Below are positions 9,443 through 18,850 of a DNA stretch of 64,000 nucleotides, piece after piece. This stretch comes from an uncultured Mollicutes bacterium. GTDB taxonomy: Bacteria; Bacillota_I; Bacilli_A; RFN20; CAG-826. Where the stretch lies: contig UQFY01000008.1 in NCBI GenBank assembly GCA_900540385.1, positions 9,007 to 73,006 on the forward strand. Direction: 5' to 3'. A program made the position numbers and the translations under genes. Numbering within the stretch: the stretch's first letter is position 1; each line of letters opens with the position of its first letter. The notes under the pieces were generated by a model. The model saw only the letters and a list, made by a program, of their open reading frames with translations. It had not been told where the DNA came from and ran no database searches.

Positions 9443-10219
9443 CTAGAGAAGTTCTTTTTTCTTGGCGTCAAATTCTTCTTGCGTAATGACACCATTGTCT
9501 AAGAGGCTCTTATATTTTAAAAGAAGATTGAGTCTTTCTTCTTGGTTTATTTCTTGCTTTGGCAATGATTCTTTTGCTTCTTTATTCGCTAATGGAGTGG
9601 ATTCTGCTTCTTCGCCTTCTTCGATGTCAATTTTCATTAAGATAAGGGCAATTAAAACGACGATTTCAAAAGCTAAAACGAGCATAGACGTGATCATGCT
9701 GAGGAAATTGGAAGCGATAATGTAAAAAATGATGTTCAAAAATTCTGAAAGAACAAAGAGAGAAAATTCAACAATCAAAACGATTCTTGCGATCTTAGGT
9801 GATTTTTTGGTTAGAAGGGCACATATTATGCCAACAGCGAGTTGAAGAATAGAAAGAACTAAAGTAACAATTACGGTGCTAGTATAGTCGTTGATTGCAG
9901 TAAAGACGGCAGCAATAAAAGAATAGGTCGCTGAGAGTAAAACATACTCGCTAAGAAATTTTATTAAGATTTGACCACCCTTGCTCTTATCTTTTGTAAA
10001 AGCAAGGATCCAGGCACTATACAAGATAAACCCGAGTGCAAGGAAGATGCCTAGAACAATAGTTAAATAGAGATGCCAATAAGAAGAAAAGGTAAAGGAA
10101 TCGGCGGCAACAATAAGTGAAATGATATAGAGAATCAAACTAATTGAATACACAACGATTGCCATGATGAGGGAGGCTAAGAACAGCTGTTTTGGGACAA
10201 TATATTTTTCTTTATTCAT
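9443..10219 (-). CDS. Multi-pass membrane protein with C-terminal SHOCT domain
   Basis: A 258-residue protein with about six hydrophobic helices, roughly residues 13-38, 50-76, 87-108, 115-137, 146-170 and 173-194. A charged cytoplasmic segment follows. The last 26 residues fit the SHOCT motif: a short helix pair of the form LLKYKSLLDNGVITQEEF. SHOCT is an oligomerisation motif found at the end of many membrane or secreted bacterial proteins, so it gives little functional information. The gene is monocistronic between a long upstream gap and its own terminator. Its function is unknown. Confidence 0.75.
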   Translation of the reverse strand: MNKEKYIVPKQLFLASLIMAIVVYSISLILYIISLIVAADSFTFSSYWHLYLTIVLGIFLALGFILYSAWILAFTKDKSKGGQILIKFLSEYVLLSATYSFIAAVFTAINDYTSTVIVTLVLSILQLAVGIICALLTKKSPKIARIVLIVEFSLFVLSEFLNIIFYIIASNFLSMITSMLVLAFEIVVLIALILMKIDIEEGEEAESTPLANKEAKESLPKQEINQEERLNLLLKYKSLLDNGVITQEEFDAKKKELL

Positions 10220-10652
10220 AAAAAAGAAATCCTTTCGGCAACAAGTATCTCACTATTGTTTATCAAAATAGATAACCTGCTTTCAATTCATGAATCTGAC
10301 TCTGATAGCCAAGAAACAAACGCAAGGAAAAAATCATAAATATTGCATTTTAAAGAACGATTTTTTCTATCAAAACTAAAAACCTCATTTTCAACATGGG
10401 ACGACGTCGTTTTTTCTGCAAGGCTTATTTTTTATTGAAAATGACCCAAAAAATGAAAAGAAGTTTTTAACCAAAAAGTAGGATTATCAGTATTATTTTC
10501 TGAAAAAACATGGAATGAAATAAAACAACACTCTCAAAAACATCGATGGATACTTCATTTTAAAAAATAGCAAAAAACGAAAATAATTGTTGACAACTTG
10601 CCATTTTACGGAAAAATATCGCCACAAGTTCAAAAGAACTAGGAGGATTTTT
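10220..10652. other. Long AT-rich intergenic region between divergent genes
   Basis: This stretch separates the SHOCT gene from the oligopeptide-binding protein gene. It contains no credible gene. It holds a 9-bp inverted repeat, cattttcaa (10386-10394) with ttgaaaatg (10435-10443), and the 10-bp palindrome acgacgtcgt within the enclosed 40 bp. The likely promoter of the Opp operon is at its right end (listed separately). No riboswitch fold is evident. Confidence 0.5.
10590..10619 (+). promoter_or_regulatory. Candidate sigma-A promoter for the Opp operon
   Basis: A perfect TTGACA (10590-10595) is followed 17-18 bp later by a weak AAATAT-like -10. That puts the start about 25-30 bp before the binding-protein ATG. 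The aggagga ribosome site (10641-10647) precedes the ATG at 10653. The poor -10 limits confidence. Confidence 0.4.
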
Positions 10653-13175
10653 ATGAAAAACAAAAAACTTGCTCTACCACTCAGCTTAGCGGCGATCGTC
10701 GGCATCGTTGGCTTAGCGGGTTGCGTAACGACACCTAGCTCCTCATCCGGTTCCCCAAGCGAGAAAGGAACCTACACCCTGCACGAAGCAACATCTGGTT
10801 CCCCAGAAAGATGGGCCCCAGCAACATGGGAGTCAAATGAAGACAGCCTTGTTACAGGATACACGGAACTCGGCTTAATCGATTATGTGTTGAATGACGA
10901 GAAAAACGGTTATGAGGCAATCCCAGAAATGGCTGCGGAAATTCCAACCGACGTCACATCAACCTTAACAAAAGAAGAAGCGACCAAATATGACATGAAT
11001 TTGAATGGAGAAAAGCTTTTCACCTCAGGCCAAAAATGGCAAGTTAAGTTGAACCAAGCAGCGAAATTTGAAGATGGAACTCAAATTAACGCGGATACGT
11101 ATATCAACTCTTTGAAAGATCTTCTCGATCCAGAGATGCAAAACTTCCGTGCTGGTGATTTTGCAAACGGAACTCAAGCAATTGCTGGAGGACTTCATTA
11201 TCTCCAAAGTGGTCAAACGCTTCTTGATCCATACATCGATGGAGATGGTCTTGCCCATGCAGGCACTCCAATTAAAGAAGGATGGTATTTCAATGCCTAT
11301 ACTGTGAATAATTGGTGGGGATCGGCGAGCTTTGCCAGCCTTTGCGGTTATCTTGACGGGGATGCCTTAACGGCCGCCGAAGCTCTTCTTGGAGATACTG
11401 ATACCTTTGGTACAAGCTCTGACCCTAAAGTTGTCAGGCTTGATAACAACGCTGAACTTTGTAAGAAAGTCTTTGCGGTCGCAGACGCTATCTGCAAAGG
11501 TGCCTTCGGACTTCCTGCAGGCTCGTTGACAAACAATTTCCTTGAAGGGAATGTTGATCAAACCGAAACCTTTTCCATGGCAACATGGTGTTCTCGTTAT
11601 TACAAATATGAGGAATACGATTTCGCGAATGTCGGCATTCAAAAAGTGGATGATTTCACCTTCAACCTCTTCTTCAAATCGCCCGTTAGCAGCTTTGATG
11701 CCAAATTGTTCTTCTCTTCCAACTGGATCGTGAAACAAGATCTATGGGAAAGCTTAAGAAAACCTGTTGCTGATTCAGGCTTATACACAACAACATACGG
11801 CACTTCCAAAGAAACCTATGTTGCTTATGGTCCTTATAAACTTGCATCCTTCCAAGCGGATAAACAAATCAACTTCGAAAGAAATGAAAAGTGGTATGGC
11901 TACAGTGATGGTAAGCATGAAGATGAATACCAAGTCGATAATATTGAAGTTCAAATCGTTCAAAACGAAGACACCTTGCTTTCTCTCTTCCGCACAGGAA
12001 AAATCGACTCCTATGCATTAAGAGGATCGGACTTAGACATCTTAGGATCTTCCTCCAGATTGTTATATACCCCTCTTTCCTACACCACAAAATTAAGCGT
12101 CAACTCTGTCTATGAAACTTTATTAGCGGCTCAAAAGAGCGATACAAAGGGCAACCACACTATTCTTTCTAACCAAAAATTCCGTAAAGCCCTCTCCTTA
12201 GGACTTGATAGAAAGACACTTTGCCAAACACAAACAGCTGGCTGGCGTGGATTCGACGTGCCGATTAACTTCATGTACGTTTCAGATCCTGATACGGGTG
12301 TTGCCTATCGTGATACCGAACAAGGAAAGAAAGTCGTCACCGATAACTTTGGAACAGATTCCGATGGCAAACCAAACTACTACGGATACGATTTAGCCGA
12401 AGCAAGAAAATTGATTGATGAAGCGGTGAAGGAAGAGGCTGCATCAGCCAAAGAAGGCCACTACGAAGAAGGTCAAAAAGTCCACCTCGTTTGGGAAAGC
12501 TATAACGAAGGTTGGAATGATATGGTCAACTGGGTTATCAATGCCTACAAAGAACTTGTCAAAGGCACCAAGCTTGAAGGAAAGTTAGATATCGAAGTGA
12601 AGATCACTGGTTCTGATTATTCCGACCATATTAGAAATGGCACTTGCGACTTTGGTATTTCTACTTGGGGCGGCGCACAATTCGACCCATTCGGCATCTT
12701 AGATTGTTACACCACATCCTCTAAGATGTATGAAACCTACAACATCTACCAAGACTATCTTGAAATCAATCTCAAGACTGGTGAATGGTCTGACAAGAAA
12801 GGTGGCTTAGCAAAGAGTGATGACGTTGTCGGAATGACCCTTGGCGGAGATGGTTCAGGAACACAAAAAGGCAACTGGACTTATGAGCTTACAACAGGCA
12901 AATATTCTTCCGCTTTAAGCGATGCAACGACACGTTTGAACATCTTAAGCGCTTGTGAATCCTATATCGTTGGCACCTATAACTTCATCTCCTGGGGCGC
13001 TCGTCAATCTGTTAGCTTGGATAGCTATCGTGTTAGTGAAGGAACCGATGAGTACGTTCAAATCGTTGGTTTCGGTGGCATTAGAAAGCTCAAACTCACA
13101 AAGACTGATGCAGAATGGTCTCAATGGGTAAATGCCAATCTTGGTAAAGACGGCTTCATCGATTACAACAAATAA
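10653..13175 (+). CDS. oppA: Oligopeptide ABC transporter substrate-binding lipoprotein (SBP_bac_5)
   Basis: An 840-residue extracellular receptor that should capture peptides and hand them to the OppBCDF complex encoded just downstream. The signal peptide ends in lipobox LAGC. Family-5 solute-binding features include YGPYKLASFQADKQINFERN (about residues 391-410), the NQKFRKALSLGLDRKTLC helix and a C-terminal lobe rich in Trp and Tyr. It is longer than the usual 540-600 residues, with inserts in the N-terminal lobe. I chose ATG 10653 because of the aggagga site 6 nt upstream; an in-frame extension to 10587 lacks a signal-like start. A hairpin after its stop probably makes this gene more highly expressed than the rest of the operon. 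Confidence 0.9.
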   Translation: MKNKKLALPLSLAAIVGIVGLAGCVTTPSSSSGSPSEKGTYTLHEATSGSPERWAPATWESNEDSLVTGYTELGLIDYVLNDEKNGYEAIPEMAAEIPTDVTSTLTKEEATKYDMNLNGEKLFTSGQKWQVKLNQAAKFEDGTQINADTYINSLKDLLDPEMQNFRAGDFANGTQAIAGGLHYLQSGQTLLDPYIDGDGLAHAGTPIKEGWYFNAYTVNNWWGSASFASLCGYLDGDALTAAEALLGDTDTFGTSSDPKVVRLDNNAELCKKVFAVADAICKGAFGLPAGSLTNNFLEGNVDQTETFSMATWCSRYYKYEEYDFANVGIQKVDDFTFNLFFKSPVSSFDAKLFFSSNWIVKQDLWESLRKPVADSGLYTTTYGTSKETYVAYGPYKLASFQADKQINFERNEKWYGYSDGKHEDEYQVDNIEVQIVQNEDTLLSLFRTGKIDSYALRGSDLDILGSSSRLLYTPLSYTTKLSVNSVYETLLAAQKSDTKGNHTILSNQKFRKALSLGLDRKTLCQTQTAGWRGFDVPINFMYVSDPDTGVAYRDTEQGKKVVTDNFGTDSDGKPNYYGYDLAEARKLIDEAVKEEAASAKEGHYEEGQKVHLVWESYNEGWNDMVNWVINAYKELVKGTKLEGKLDIEVKITGSDYSDHIRNGTCDFGISTWGGAQFDPFGILDCYTTSSKMYETYNIYQDYLEINLKTGEWSDKKGGLAKSDDVVGMTLGGDGSGTQKGNWTYELTTGKYSSALSDATTRLNILSACESYIVGTYNFISWGARQSVSLDSYRVSEGTDEYVQIVGFGGIRKLKLTKTDAEWSQWVNANLGKDGFIDYNK

Positions 13176-13195
13176 CAGTCGTCTTCTATAAACGG

Positions 13196-13226
13196 GGAAG
13201 GGTGGATTTCCACCCTTTTCCTGGTT
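13196..13226 (+). terminator. Intra-operon terminator/attenuator after oppA
   Basis: ggaagggtgg (13196-13205) pairs with ccacccttttcc (13210-13221) over a short attt loop, followed by tggtttt. It lies between the binding-protein and permease genes. Such partial terminators are typical where the receptor is needed in excess over the membrane complex. Confidence 0.7.
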
Positions 13227-13291
13227 TTATGGGAGGGTGTTTCAAAACAGCTAAAAACATCTTAAAATTTAAATAACACGGGGGTTCCTTT

Positions 13292-14239
13292 ATGTTACGT
13301 TACGTTCTTAAAAGAATCGGGTTGATGTTATTGACGTTCTTAATCATCATGACGATGTGTTTCGTCTTGATACGTTTATTACCAGTAACGCCATGTAAAT
13401 CAAACGATCAAACTTGTATTTCCATCAACGCTTGGCGTGAAGCGCTTGGCTATAACAAGCCAATCATCGTGCAATATGTGCTTTATATAAAGCATGTCTT
13501 CCAAGGCGATTTCGGAATTGGTTTCACTATTTATGGCGGAAAAGATGTCCTTTCCGTTCTTAATGAAAAACTTCCTAGCACCATCTATCTCAATATTTGG
13601 AGCTCACTTATTGCCATACCTATCGGTATTCTCTTAGGCATTATTGCCGCTTTAAAGAAAAATAAATGGCAAGATCAACTTATTTCCGTTTTGGTCATGC
13701 TTTTTATTTCTGTTCCAAGCTATGTTTATTGCTTTCTTATTCAATATATTTTCTGCGCCAAATTAAAATGGTTCCCGCTTGTCGTTAATTCGGGATACGA
13801 TTTTTGGAACCCCGTTTTCTTTCATTCGTATTTTCCGGCAATGCTTTGCTTGATTATTGGGACGGTTGCTGGCTTAACACGTTATACCCGTGCTGAACTT
13901 ACGGAAGTTTTAACAAGCGAATTCATGGTTTTGGCAAGAGCGAAAGGCTTAACAAGAGGCCAAGCCACTTGGAGACACGCTTTAAGAAACGCCATGGTTC
14001 CAATCTTCCCAATGATTCTTGGCGAATTTATTTCTTGTTTAAGTGGCTCACTTATTATTGAAAATTTCTTTGCCGTTCCTGGTGTTGGCTCGCTTTATCT
14101 TTCTTCGATCAACAACCAAGACTACAACTTCTTTATGTTCTTAAGCATGTTCTATGTTGGAATCGGCCTTGCCGCAGCTTTGATCATCGATCTCTCCTAC
14201 GGATGGGTTGATCCACGTATCAGAATGGGGGCGAAATAA
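13292..14239 (+). CDS. oppB: Oligopeptide ABC transporter permease (OppB)
   Basis: A 315-residue inner-membrane permease and one half of the translocation pore. It starts with the typical amphipathic MLRYVLKRIGLMLLTFLIIM helix. Internal helices follow, and then the EAA cytoplasmic loop, seen as ELTEVLTSEFMVLARAKG (about residues 204-221), which docks onto the ATPase subunits. Normal length for the family. It is 2 bp upstream of oppC. The ribosome site (gggggt) is modest. Confidence 0.92.
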   Translation: MLRYVLKRIGLMLLTFLIIMTMCFVLIRLLPVTPCKSNDQTCISINAWREALGYNKPIIVQYVLYIKHVFQGDFGIGFTIYGGKDVLSVLNEKLPSTIYLNIWSSLIAIPIGILLGIIAALKKNKWQDQLISVLVMLFISVPSYVYCFLIQYIFCAKLKWFPLVVNSGYDFWNPVFFHSYFPAMLCLIIGTVAGLTRYTRAELTEVLTSEFMVLARAKGLTRGQATWRHALRNAMVPIFPMILGEFISCLSGSLIIENFFAVPGVGSLYLSSINNQDYNFFMFLSMFYVGIGLAAALIIDLSYGWVDPRIRMGAK

Positions 14240-14241
14240 TT

Positions 14242-15732
14242 ATGGAAAAGAAAACACAAGACCCACGTTTTAGCTTTGTCCAACAAGATAAAAAGCTTGT
14301 TGATAGCAAAATGGAGACGAAGCGTATTGGCTTCTTCGCGGATGCAATGTACCGTTTTTCGAGAAACAAAGGCTCGATTGTCGCAGCCGCAATCTTAATG
14401 TTCATGATTCTTTTCTCCATCATCACGCCTTTTTGCACTGGCTATACCGCTACAGAAGCGGATTCCTATTACACAAACTGTCTTCCAAAGGCTTTCTCTG
14501 ATGCCGGTGGTTTCTGGGATGGTTCTGAAAAAAGGACTGTTTCGGAAGCGGAATATTACCTTTATAAACGTGCAGGACGTGTTAAAGAAGTCTATTCAAC
14601 CTACCAAACAGGCGATGATTTTTCTGGTTTTACGACCAAATACGATGTCCGATACGATACCTATGTCATTGGTGCCGTTAACCACACTTTAACGAAAGAA
14701 AAACTAGATGAGGTCCTCAAATATGATGCCAAAACAGATGAAGGCCATAAAATCCTCTTGCCGTTAATTGACACTTCTTGGATTGAAGAAGAGAAACAAA
14801 ATGAAACGATTATCGAAAACGTCATTAGAAATAATGCAAATTATGATTATCGATTCTACGGACGTAATAAACTTCCAATCTTAAAAGATGGCGAACTTCA
14901 ATATGCCTGGAAGAAAAATGCTGCAGGGGAATACGTTTATTATGAAGCAACCGGTCTTTCTAATAGCGTTTATAACGTTAGAATGAATTATGACAATTAC
15001 TATTACTTCCTGAATGGGCATTATGCAAAATTCGGCTTGGGAAGTGATTCTGCTGGCAGAGATATCCTTACAAGATTATCTGTTGGCGGACGTTTCTCTC
15101 TTCTTTTTGCTTTTGGTGTTTCCGCCATTAACTTGATTATTGGTTTAATCTATGGAGCAATCGAAGGATTCTATGGAGGAACGACGGATATCATCATGGA
15201 AAGAATCTCTGAGATCCTCGCCGAAGTTCCTTTCATGGTCGTTATTGCCCTTTTAAAGAACTACAATGGCGTTTATTTCTCAATATCCATCGTTGGAATG
15301 CTCTTTATTGCCTTTGTTCTTACGGGATGGCTTGGAACAGCATCGACCGTGCGTATGCAGTTCTATCGTTATAAGAAACAAGAATACGTCTTAGCGAGTA
15401 GAACCTTAGGCGCTTCTGATGCAAGATTGATCTTCAAACACATTCTTCCAAACTCCATCGGAACAATTGTTACCTCATCTGTTTTGATGATTCCTGGCGT
15501 TATCTTTAGTGAATCAAGCTTATCTTACTTAGGAATCATTAATTTCGATGCCATCGGTTCTACTTCGATTGGCACAATGCTCTCGCAAGGTCAAAATTCC
15601 TACACGACTTATCCTAATAACATCCTTTGGCCAGCTTTATTCATCTCCCTTTTGATGATTTGCTTCAACATGTTTGGCAATGGCTTAAGAGATGCCTTTA
15701 ACCCACAATTGAGAGGTTCCGACAATGTCTAA
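14242..15732 (+). CDS. oppC: Oligopeptide ABC transporter permease (OppC) with enlarged ectodomain
   Basis: The second permease subunit. The first helix is at about residues 48-70. The conserved core then resumes with GSDSAGRDILTRLSVGG (about residue 266), followed by the remaining helices and the EAA loop (YVLASRTLGASDARLIFKH). At 496 residues it is well above the usual 300. The excess of about 150-190 residues lies between helix 1 and the core, so by topology it should be outside the membrane. The segment is rich in Tyr and charged residues and has no domain I recognise; it may contact the equally enlarged binding protein. Its 3' end overlaps oppD by 8 bp. Confidence 0.9.
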   Translation: MEKKTQDPRFSFVQQDKKLVDSKMETKRIGFFADAMYRFSRNKGSIVAAAILMFMILFSIITPFCTGYTATEADSYYTNCLPKAFSDAGGFWDGSEKRTVSEAEYYLYKRAGRVKEVYSTYQTGDDFSGFTTKYDVRYDTYVIGAVNHTLTKEKLDEVLKYDAKTDEGHKILLPLIDTSWIEEEKQNETIIENVIRNNANYDYRFYGRNKLPILKDGELQYAWKKNAAGEYVYYEATGLSNSVYNVRMNYDNYYYFLNGHYAKFGLGSDSAGRDILTRLSVGGRFSLLFAFGVSAINLIIGLIYGAIEGFYGGTTDIIMERISEILAEVPFMVVIALLKNYNGVYFSISIVGMLFIAFVLTGWLGTASTVRMQFYRYKKQEYVLASRTLGASDARLIFKHILPNSIGTIVTSSVLMIPGVIFSESSLSYLGIINFDAIGSTSIGTMLSQGQNSYTTYPNNILWPALFISLLMICFNMFGNGLRDAFNPQLRGSDNV

Positions 15733-17455
15733 TATCAATGAAGAAAACAAAATTTTATCGGTCAAAAACCTTCGTGTTAGTTTTTGGACGAATAATGGCA
15801 CAGTAAAAGCCGTACGTGGCGTTTCTTTTGATTTGTACCGTGGAAGAACCTTAGCCATTGTAGGCGAATCCGGTTCAGGGAAAAGCCAAACATCTAGAGC
15901 AATAATGGGTATTCTTGCTCCGAATAAGATTATCGAAGAAGGAGAAATTCTTTACGATGGAAGAGATATTCTTCGTTTGAAAGAGGAAGAATTAACCAAA
16001 ATTAGAGGCTCTAAAATCGCGATGATTTTCCAAGATCCTATGTCTTCTTTAAACCCGATTATGAAAGTCGGGAAACAAATCACCGAAGCGATGATGTTAA
16101 AAAAGAAGAGCACAATAAAGGAAAACAAGAAACGTGCCACTCTTCTTGAGAATACTCTTCTGAAATACGATCCAAGTGCCAAAGAAAGCATTCTCAAGGT
16201 AAGAAAAGGAGAGGAAGTGGATCCTTCTCTTCTTAATGCGGCAAATAAAGCCGTCACCGACAATGAGTCTTCTATCAAGGAGGCAGCTATCAAATTAAAA
16301 GAGAAACTATCTTCTTTATTAGAGAAGACAGACATCTTTAAGGAAGCTTCATCTTTCCCTTTACTCCATAAGGAACTACATGAAATAGAAAGCCTAGTCA
16401 AACCCGTTGAAAATCACTTAGATGATAAAAAAGACGACTTGGTTTTCACTTTCGTTATTGCGCTGGAATACTATTTGAGCGAATACAAAAAATCTTTAGC
16501 CAGAGAAAAAGAAGAAACGAAAAAGAAAGAAAAACGTCTTGATACGAATTCTATCAAAGAGAGAGCCTGGGCCTCGGAAATCGATATTTCAAAAGAAGCG
16601 GTTCAAGCAAGAGCGAAAGCTTACGTGGAGTCTTTCCTTAAACATTTAGAGGAAGATTACATCACAAAAGAGGTAGACGTGAATGAAAAGGCTAAGAAAC
16701 TTCTTGAATCCTATGCTCATTCTTCCAAAGAAGCTTTATTAAAAATCTCTAAGAAGCAGTTAAAGGAAAAAGCAATCGAACTTTTAGGCGAAGTAGGTAT
16801 CAAAGATCCTGAAAAGAGAATCAAGCAATATCCGTTCGAATTCTCTGGAGGCATGAGACAACGTATCGTCATTGCCATCGCTCTTTCTAGCGATCCTGAG
16901 ATTCTTATTTGCGATGAGCCAACAACGGCCCTTGATGTGACCATCCAAGCCCAGATCCTTGACATGATTAATGATTTAAAGGAAAAAAGGCATCTTTCGG
17001 TCATCTTTATTACGCATAACCTTGGTGTTGTGGCTAACATGGCAGACGATATCGCCATTATGTATGCTGGCAAAATCGTTGAAAAAGGAACGGCGGATGA
17101 TATTTTCTATCATCCAGCCCACCCATATACATGGGCCTTGCTTTCTTCTATGCCTGATTTGGAAACCAAAGACCGTTTGGATTCGATTTCAGGAACCCCA
17201 CCAAATATGATTCTCCCACCAAAAGGAGACGCTTTCGCAGCTAGAAACAAATACGCGATGCAAATTGATTTCGAAGAAGAACCGCCATTCTTCGATATAA
17301 GTCCAACCCATAAAGCCGCAAGCTGGCTTCTTGATCCACGCGCTCCAAAGGTGAACCCACCAAAAGGAGTGACTGATCGTATCAAACGTTTTGCAAAATT
17401 AAACGCCCAAAGAGAAAAGGAGGAAAAGAAAAATGGCAAGGAAAAAGAAGAATAG
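15725..17455 (+). CDS. oppD: Oligopeptide ABC transporter ATPase (OppD) with long helical insertion
   Basis: A 576-residue ABC ATPase. Walker A is GESGSGKS (about 47-54), the Q-loop is MIFQDPMSSLNP (about 100-111), the signature is FSGGMRQR (about 373-380) and Walker B is ILICDEP. The family-specific C-terminal oligopeptide extension with PPKG is present. In ordinary OppD (about 330-350 residues) the Q-loop to signature distance is about 50. Here it is about 260, owing to a Lys/Glu-rich, probably coiled-coil insertion. It overlaps oppC by 8 bp and oppF by 23 bp, so translation is coupled. All catalytic motifs are intact. Confidence 0.92.
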   Translation: MSNINEENKILSVKNLRVSFWTNNGTVKAVRGVSFDLYRGRTLAIVGESGSGKSQTSRAIMGILAPNKIIEEGEILYDGRDILRLKEEELTKIRGSKIAMIFQDPMSSLNPIMKVGKQITEAMMLKKKSTIKENKKRATLLENTLLKYDPSAKESILKVRKGEEVDPSLLNAANKAVTDNESSIKEAAIKLKEKLSSLLEKTDIFKEASSFPLLHKELHEIESLVKPVENHLDDKKDDLVFTFVIALEYYLSEYKKSLAREKEETKKKEKRLDTNSIKERAWASEIDISKEAVQARAKAYVESFLKHLEEDYITKEVDVNEKAKKLLESYAHSSKEALLKISKKQLKEKAIELLGEVGIKDPEKRIKQYPFEFSGGMRQRIVIAIALSSDPEILICDEPTTALDVTIQAQILDMINDLKEKRHLSVIFITHNLGVVANMADDIAIMYAGKIVEKGTADDIFYHPAHPYTWALLSSMPDLETKDRLDSISGTPPNMILPPKGDAFAARNKYAMQIDFEEEPPFFDISPTHKAASWLLDPRAPKVNPPKGVTDRIKRFAKLNAQREKEEKKNGKEKEE

Positions 17456-18848
17456 TTCTGATATCGTAGCCGTTGATGAGAATGAAAATATCGTCAAACT
17501 ACAAGAAAAAGAACCAGTTTCTCCTGATGCACCTGTGATTTTGTCTGTCAGACATTTGAAACAGTATTTCAAATTTGGCTCAGGCGATTTCAAATACAAC
17601 AAAGCCGTTCACGACGTCTCCTTTGATATTCATAAAGGGGAGGTTTTAGGCCTTGTTGGCGAATCTGGATGTGGAAAGACTACAACCGGAAGAAGCATCA
17701 TTAAACTTTACGACATCACGAGTGGCTCGATTTATTTTGAAGGAACGAGAATCTCTGCGGGAACAAGATGGAACGAAAAAGAAATCAAATGGAAAAGCAT
17801 CCGTTATAAAGAAGCCATGAAAAAGCTTCGTGAGGAAAAGAAGGATGCTTTGCAATTTGTCAATGTTCCTGAAGATAGCACCTTGGAAGCGGAGAAAGCT
17901 AAGATTTCAAAGAAATACGATGATCAAATAAATGCTTTAAAAGAAGAACTAGCCGGTATTTGCAAGACGCAAAGAGCAGAAATTAGGAAAGCTCATTATG
18001 ACAATAGGCATTGCAACGCGCCTTTTGCTAAAGAAGCAACGATCAAAGCAAAGAAAGAGCATCAGGAAAGACTTGCTAAGCTCAAAGAGAATAAGGCAAA
18101 ATTCCTTGCTTATTCTAAGGAATACCTGAAGTATCTTGAAAGTTTGCTCATTGCCAAAAACACAAAAATCACCAGTAAAATGCAAATGATCTTCCAAGAT
18201 CCTATCGCTTCCCTTGATCCACGTATGACGGTTCGCGATATTATCGCAGAGGGATTACGTATCCAGGGTGTTTACGATAAAAAGGTCATTGATGAAAAGG
18301 TCTCAAACGCTTTAATCCGTGTCGGGCTTCAACCAGAAATGATGGAACGTTATCCTCATGAATTCTCGGGTGGCCAAAGACAACGTATTGGTATTGCTAG
18401 AGCCTTGATTATGGAACCGGATTTGCTTATTTGCGATGAGCCTGTAAGTGCTCTAGACGTTTCTATTCAAGCACAAGTTATTAATCTTCTTAACGATTTG
18501 AAAAACGAATTGGATTTATCCATTCTTTTTGTCGCTCATGATTTGAGCGTCGTTAAGTATTTCTGCGATAGAATCGCTGTAATGTATTTTGGAAGACTGG
18601 TGGAAATTGCTCCAAGCGACGCTCTTTTCCTTCATCCTCTTCACCCTTACACAAAATCTCTTTTGAGTGCAATTCCTCTACCTGATCCTCATTATGAGAA
18701 ACATCGTAAGAGAATCAATTATGTCCCTGAAAGAGATCATCAGTATGGGGAAGAGAAACCCACTCTTCAAGAAGTGGAAAAAGGCCACTTTGTCTTATGT
18801 GACAGCAAAGAATTGGCTAAATATAAGGAAATAGTGAATAATAAGTAA
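17433..18848 (+). CDS. oppF: Oligopeptide ABC transporter ATPase (OppF) with long helical insertion
   Basis: A 471-residue partner ATPase. Walker A is GESGCGKT (about 76-83), the Q-loop is MIFQDPIASLDP (about 251-262), the signature is FSGGQRQR (about 310) and Walker B is LLICDEP. About 120 extra residues lie between Walker A and the Q-loop, a Lys/Glu-rich helical stretch. This is a different site from the insertion in OppD. Large insertions in OppF are, as I recall, also a mycoplasma trait. The gene starts inside the end of oppD (23-bp overlap) and is followed 2 bp later by the DUF3899 gene. Confidence 0.92.
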   Translation: MARKKKNSSDIVAVDENENIVKLQEKEPVSPDAPVILSVRHLKQYFKFGSGDFKYNKAVHDVSFDIHKGEVLGLVGESGCGKTTTGRSIIKLYDITSGSIYFEGTRISAGTRWNEKEIKWKSIRYKEAMKKLREEKKDALQFVNVPEDSTLEAEKAKISKKYDDQINALKEELAGICKTQRAEIRKAHYDNRHCNAPFAKEATIKAKKEHQERLAKLKENKAKFLAYSKEYLKYLESLLIAKNTKITSKMQMIFQDPIASLDPRMTVRDIIAEGLRIQGVYDKKVIDEKVSNALIRVGLQPEMMERYPHEFSGGQRQRIGIARALIMEPDLLICDEPVSALDVSIQAQVINLLNDLKNELDLSILFVAHDLSVVKYFCDRIAVMYFGRLVEIAPSDALFLHPLHPYTKSLLSAIPLPDPHYEKHRKRINYVPERDHQYGEEKPTLQEVEKGHFVLCDSKELAKYKEIVNNK

Positions 18849-18850
18849 AT

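Noticed and set aside
10386..10443. Inverted repeat cattttcaa/ttgaaaatg as a regulatory hairpin or riboswitch
   Set aside because: Arms are AT-rich, 40 bp apart and not near a clear promoter element. Chance is likely in such AT-rich DNA.
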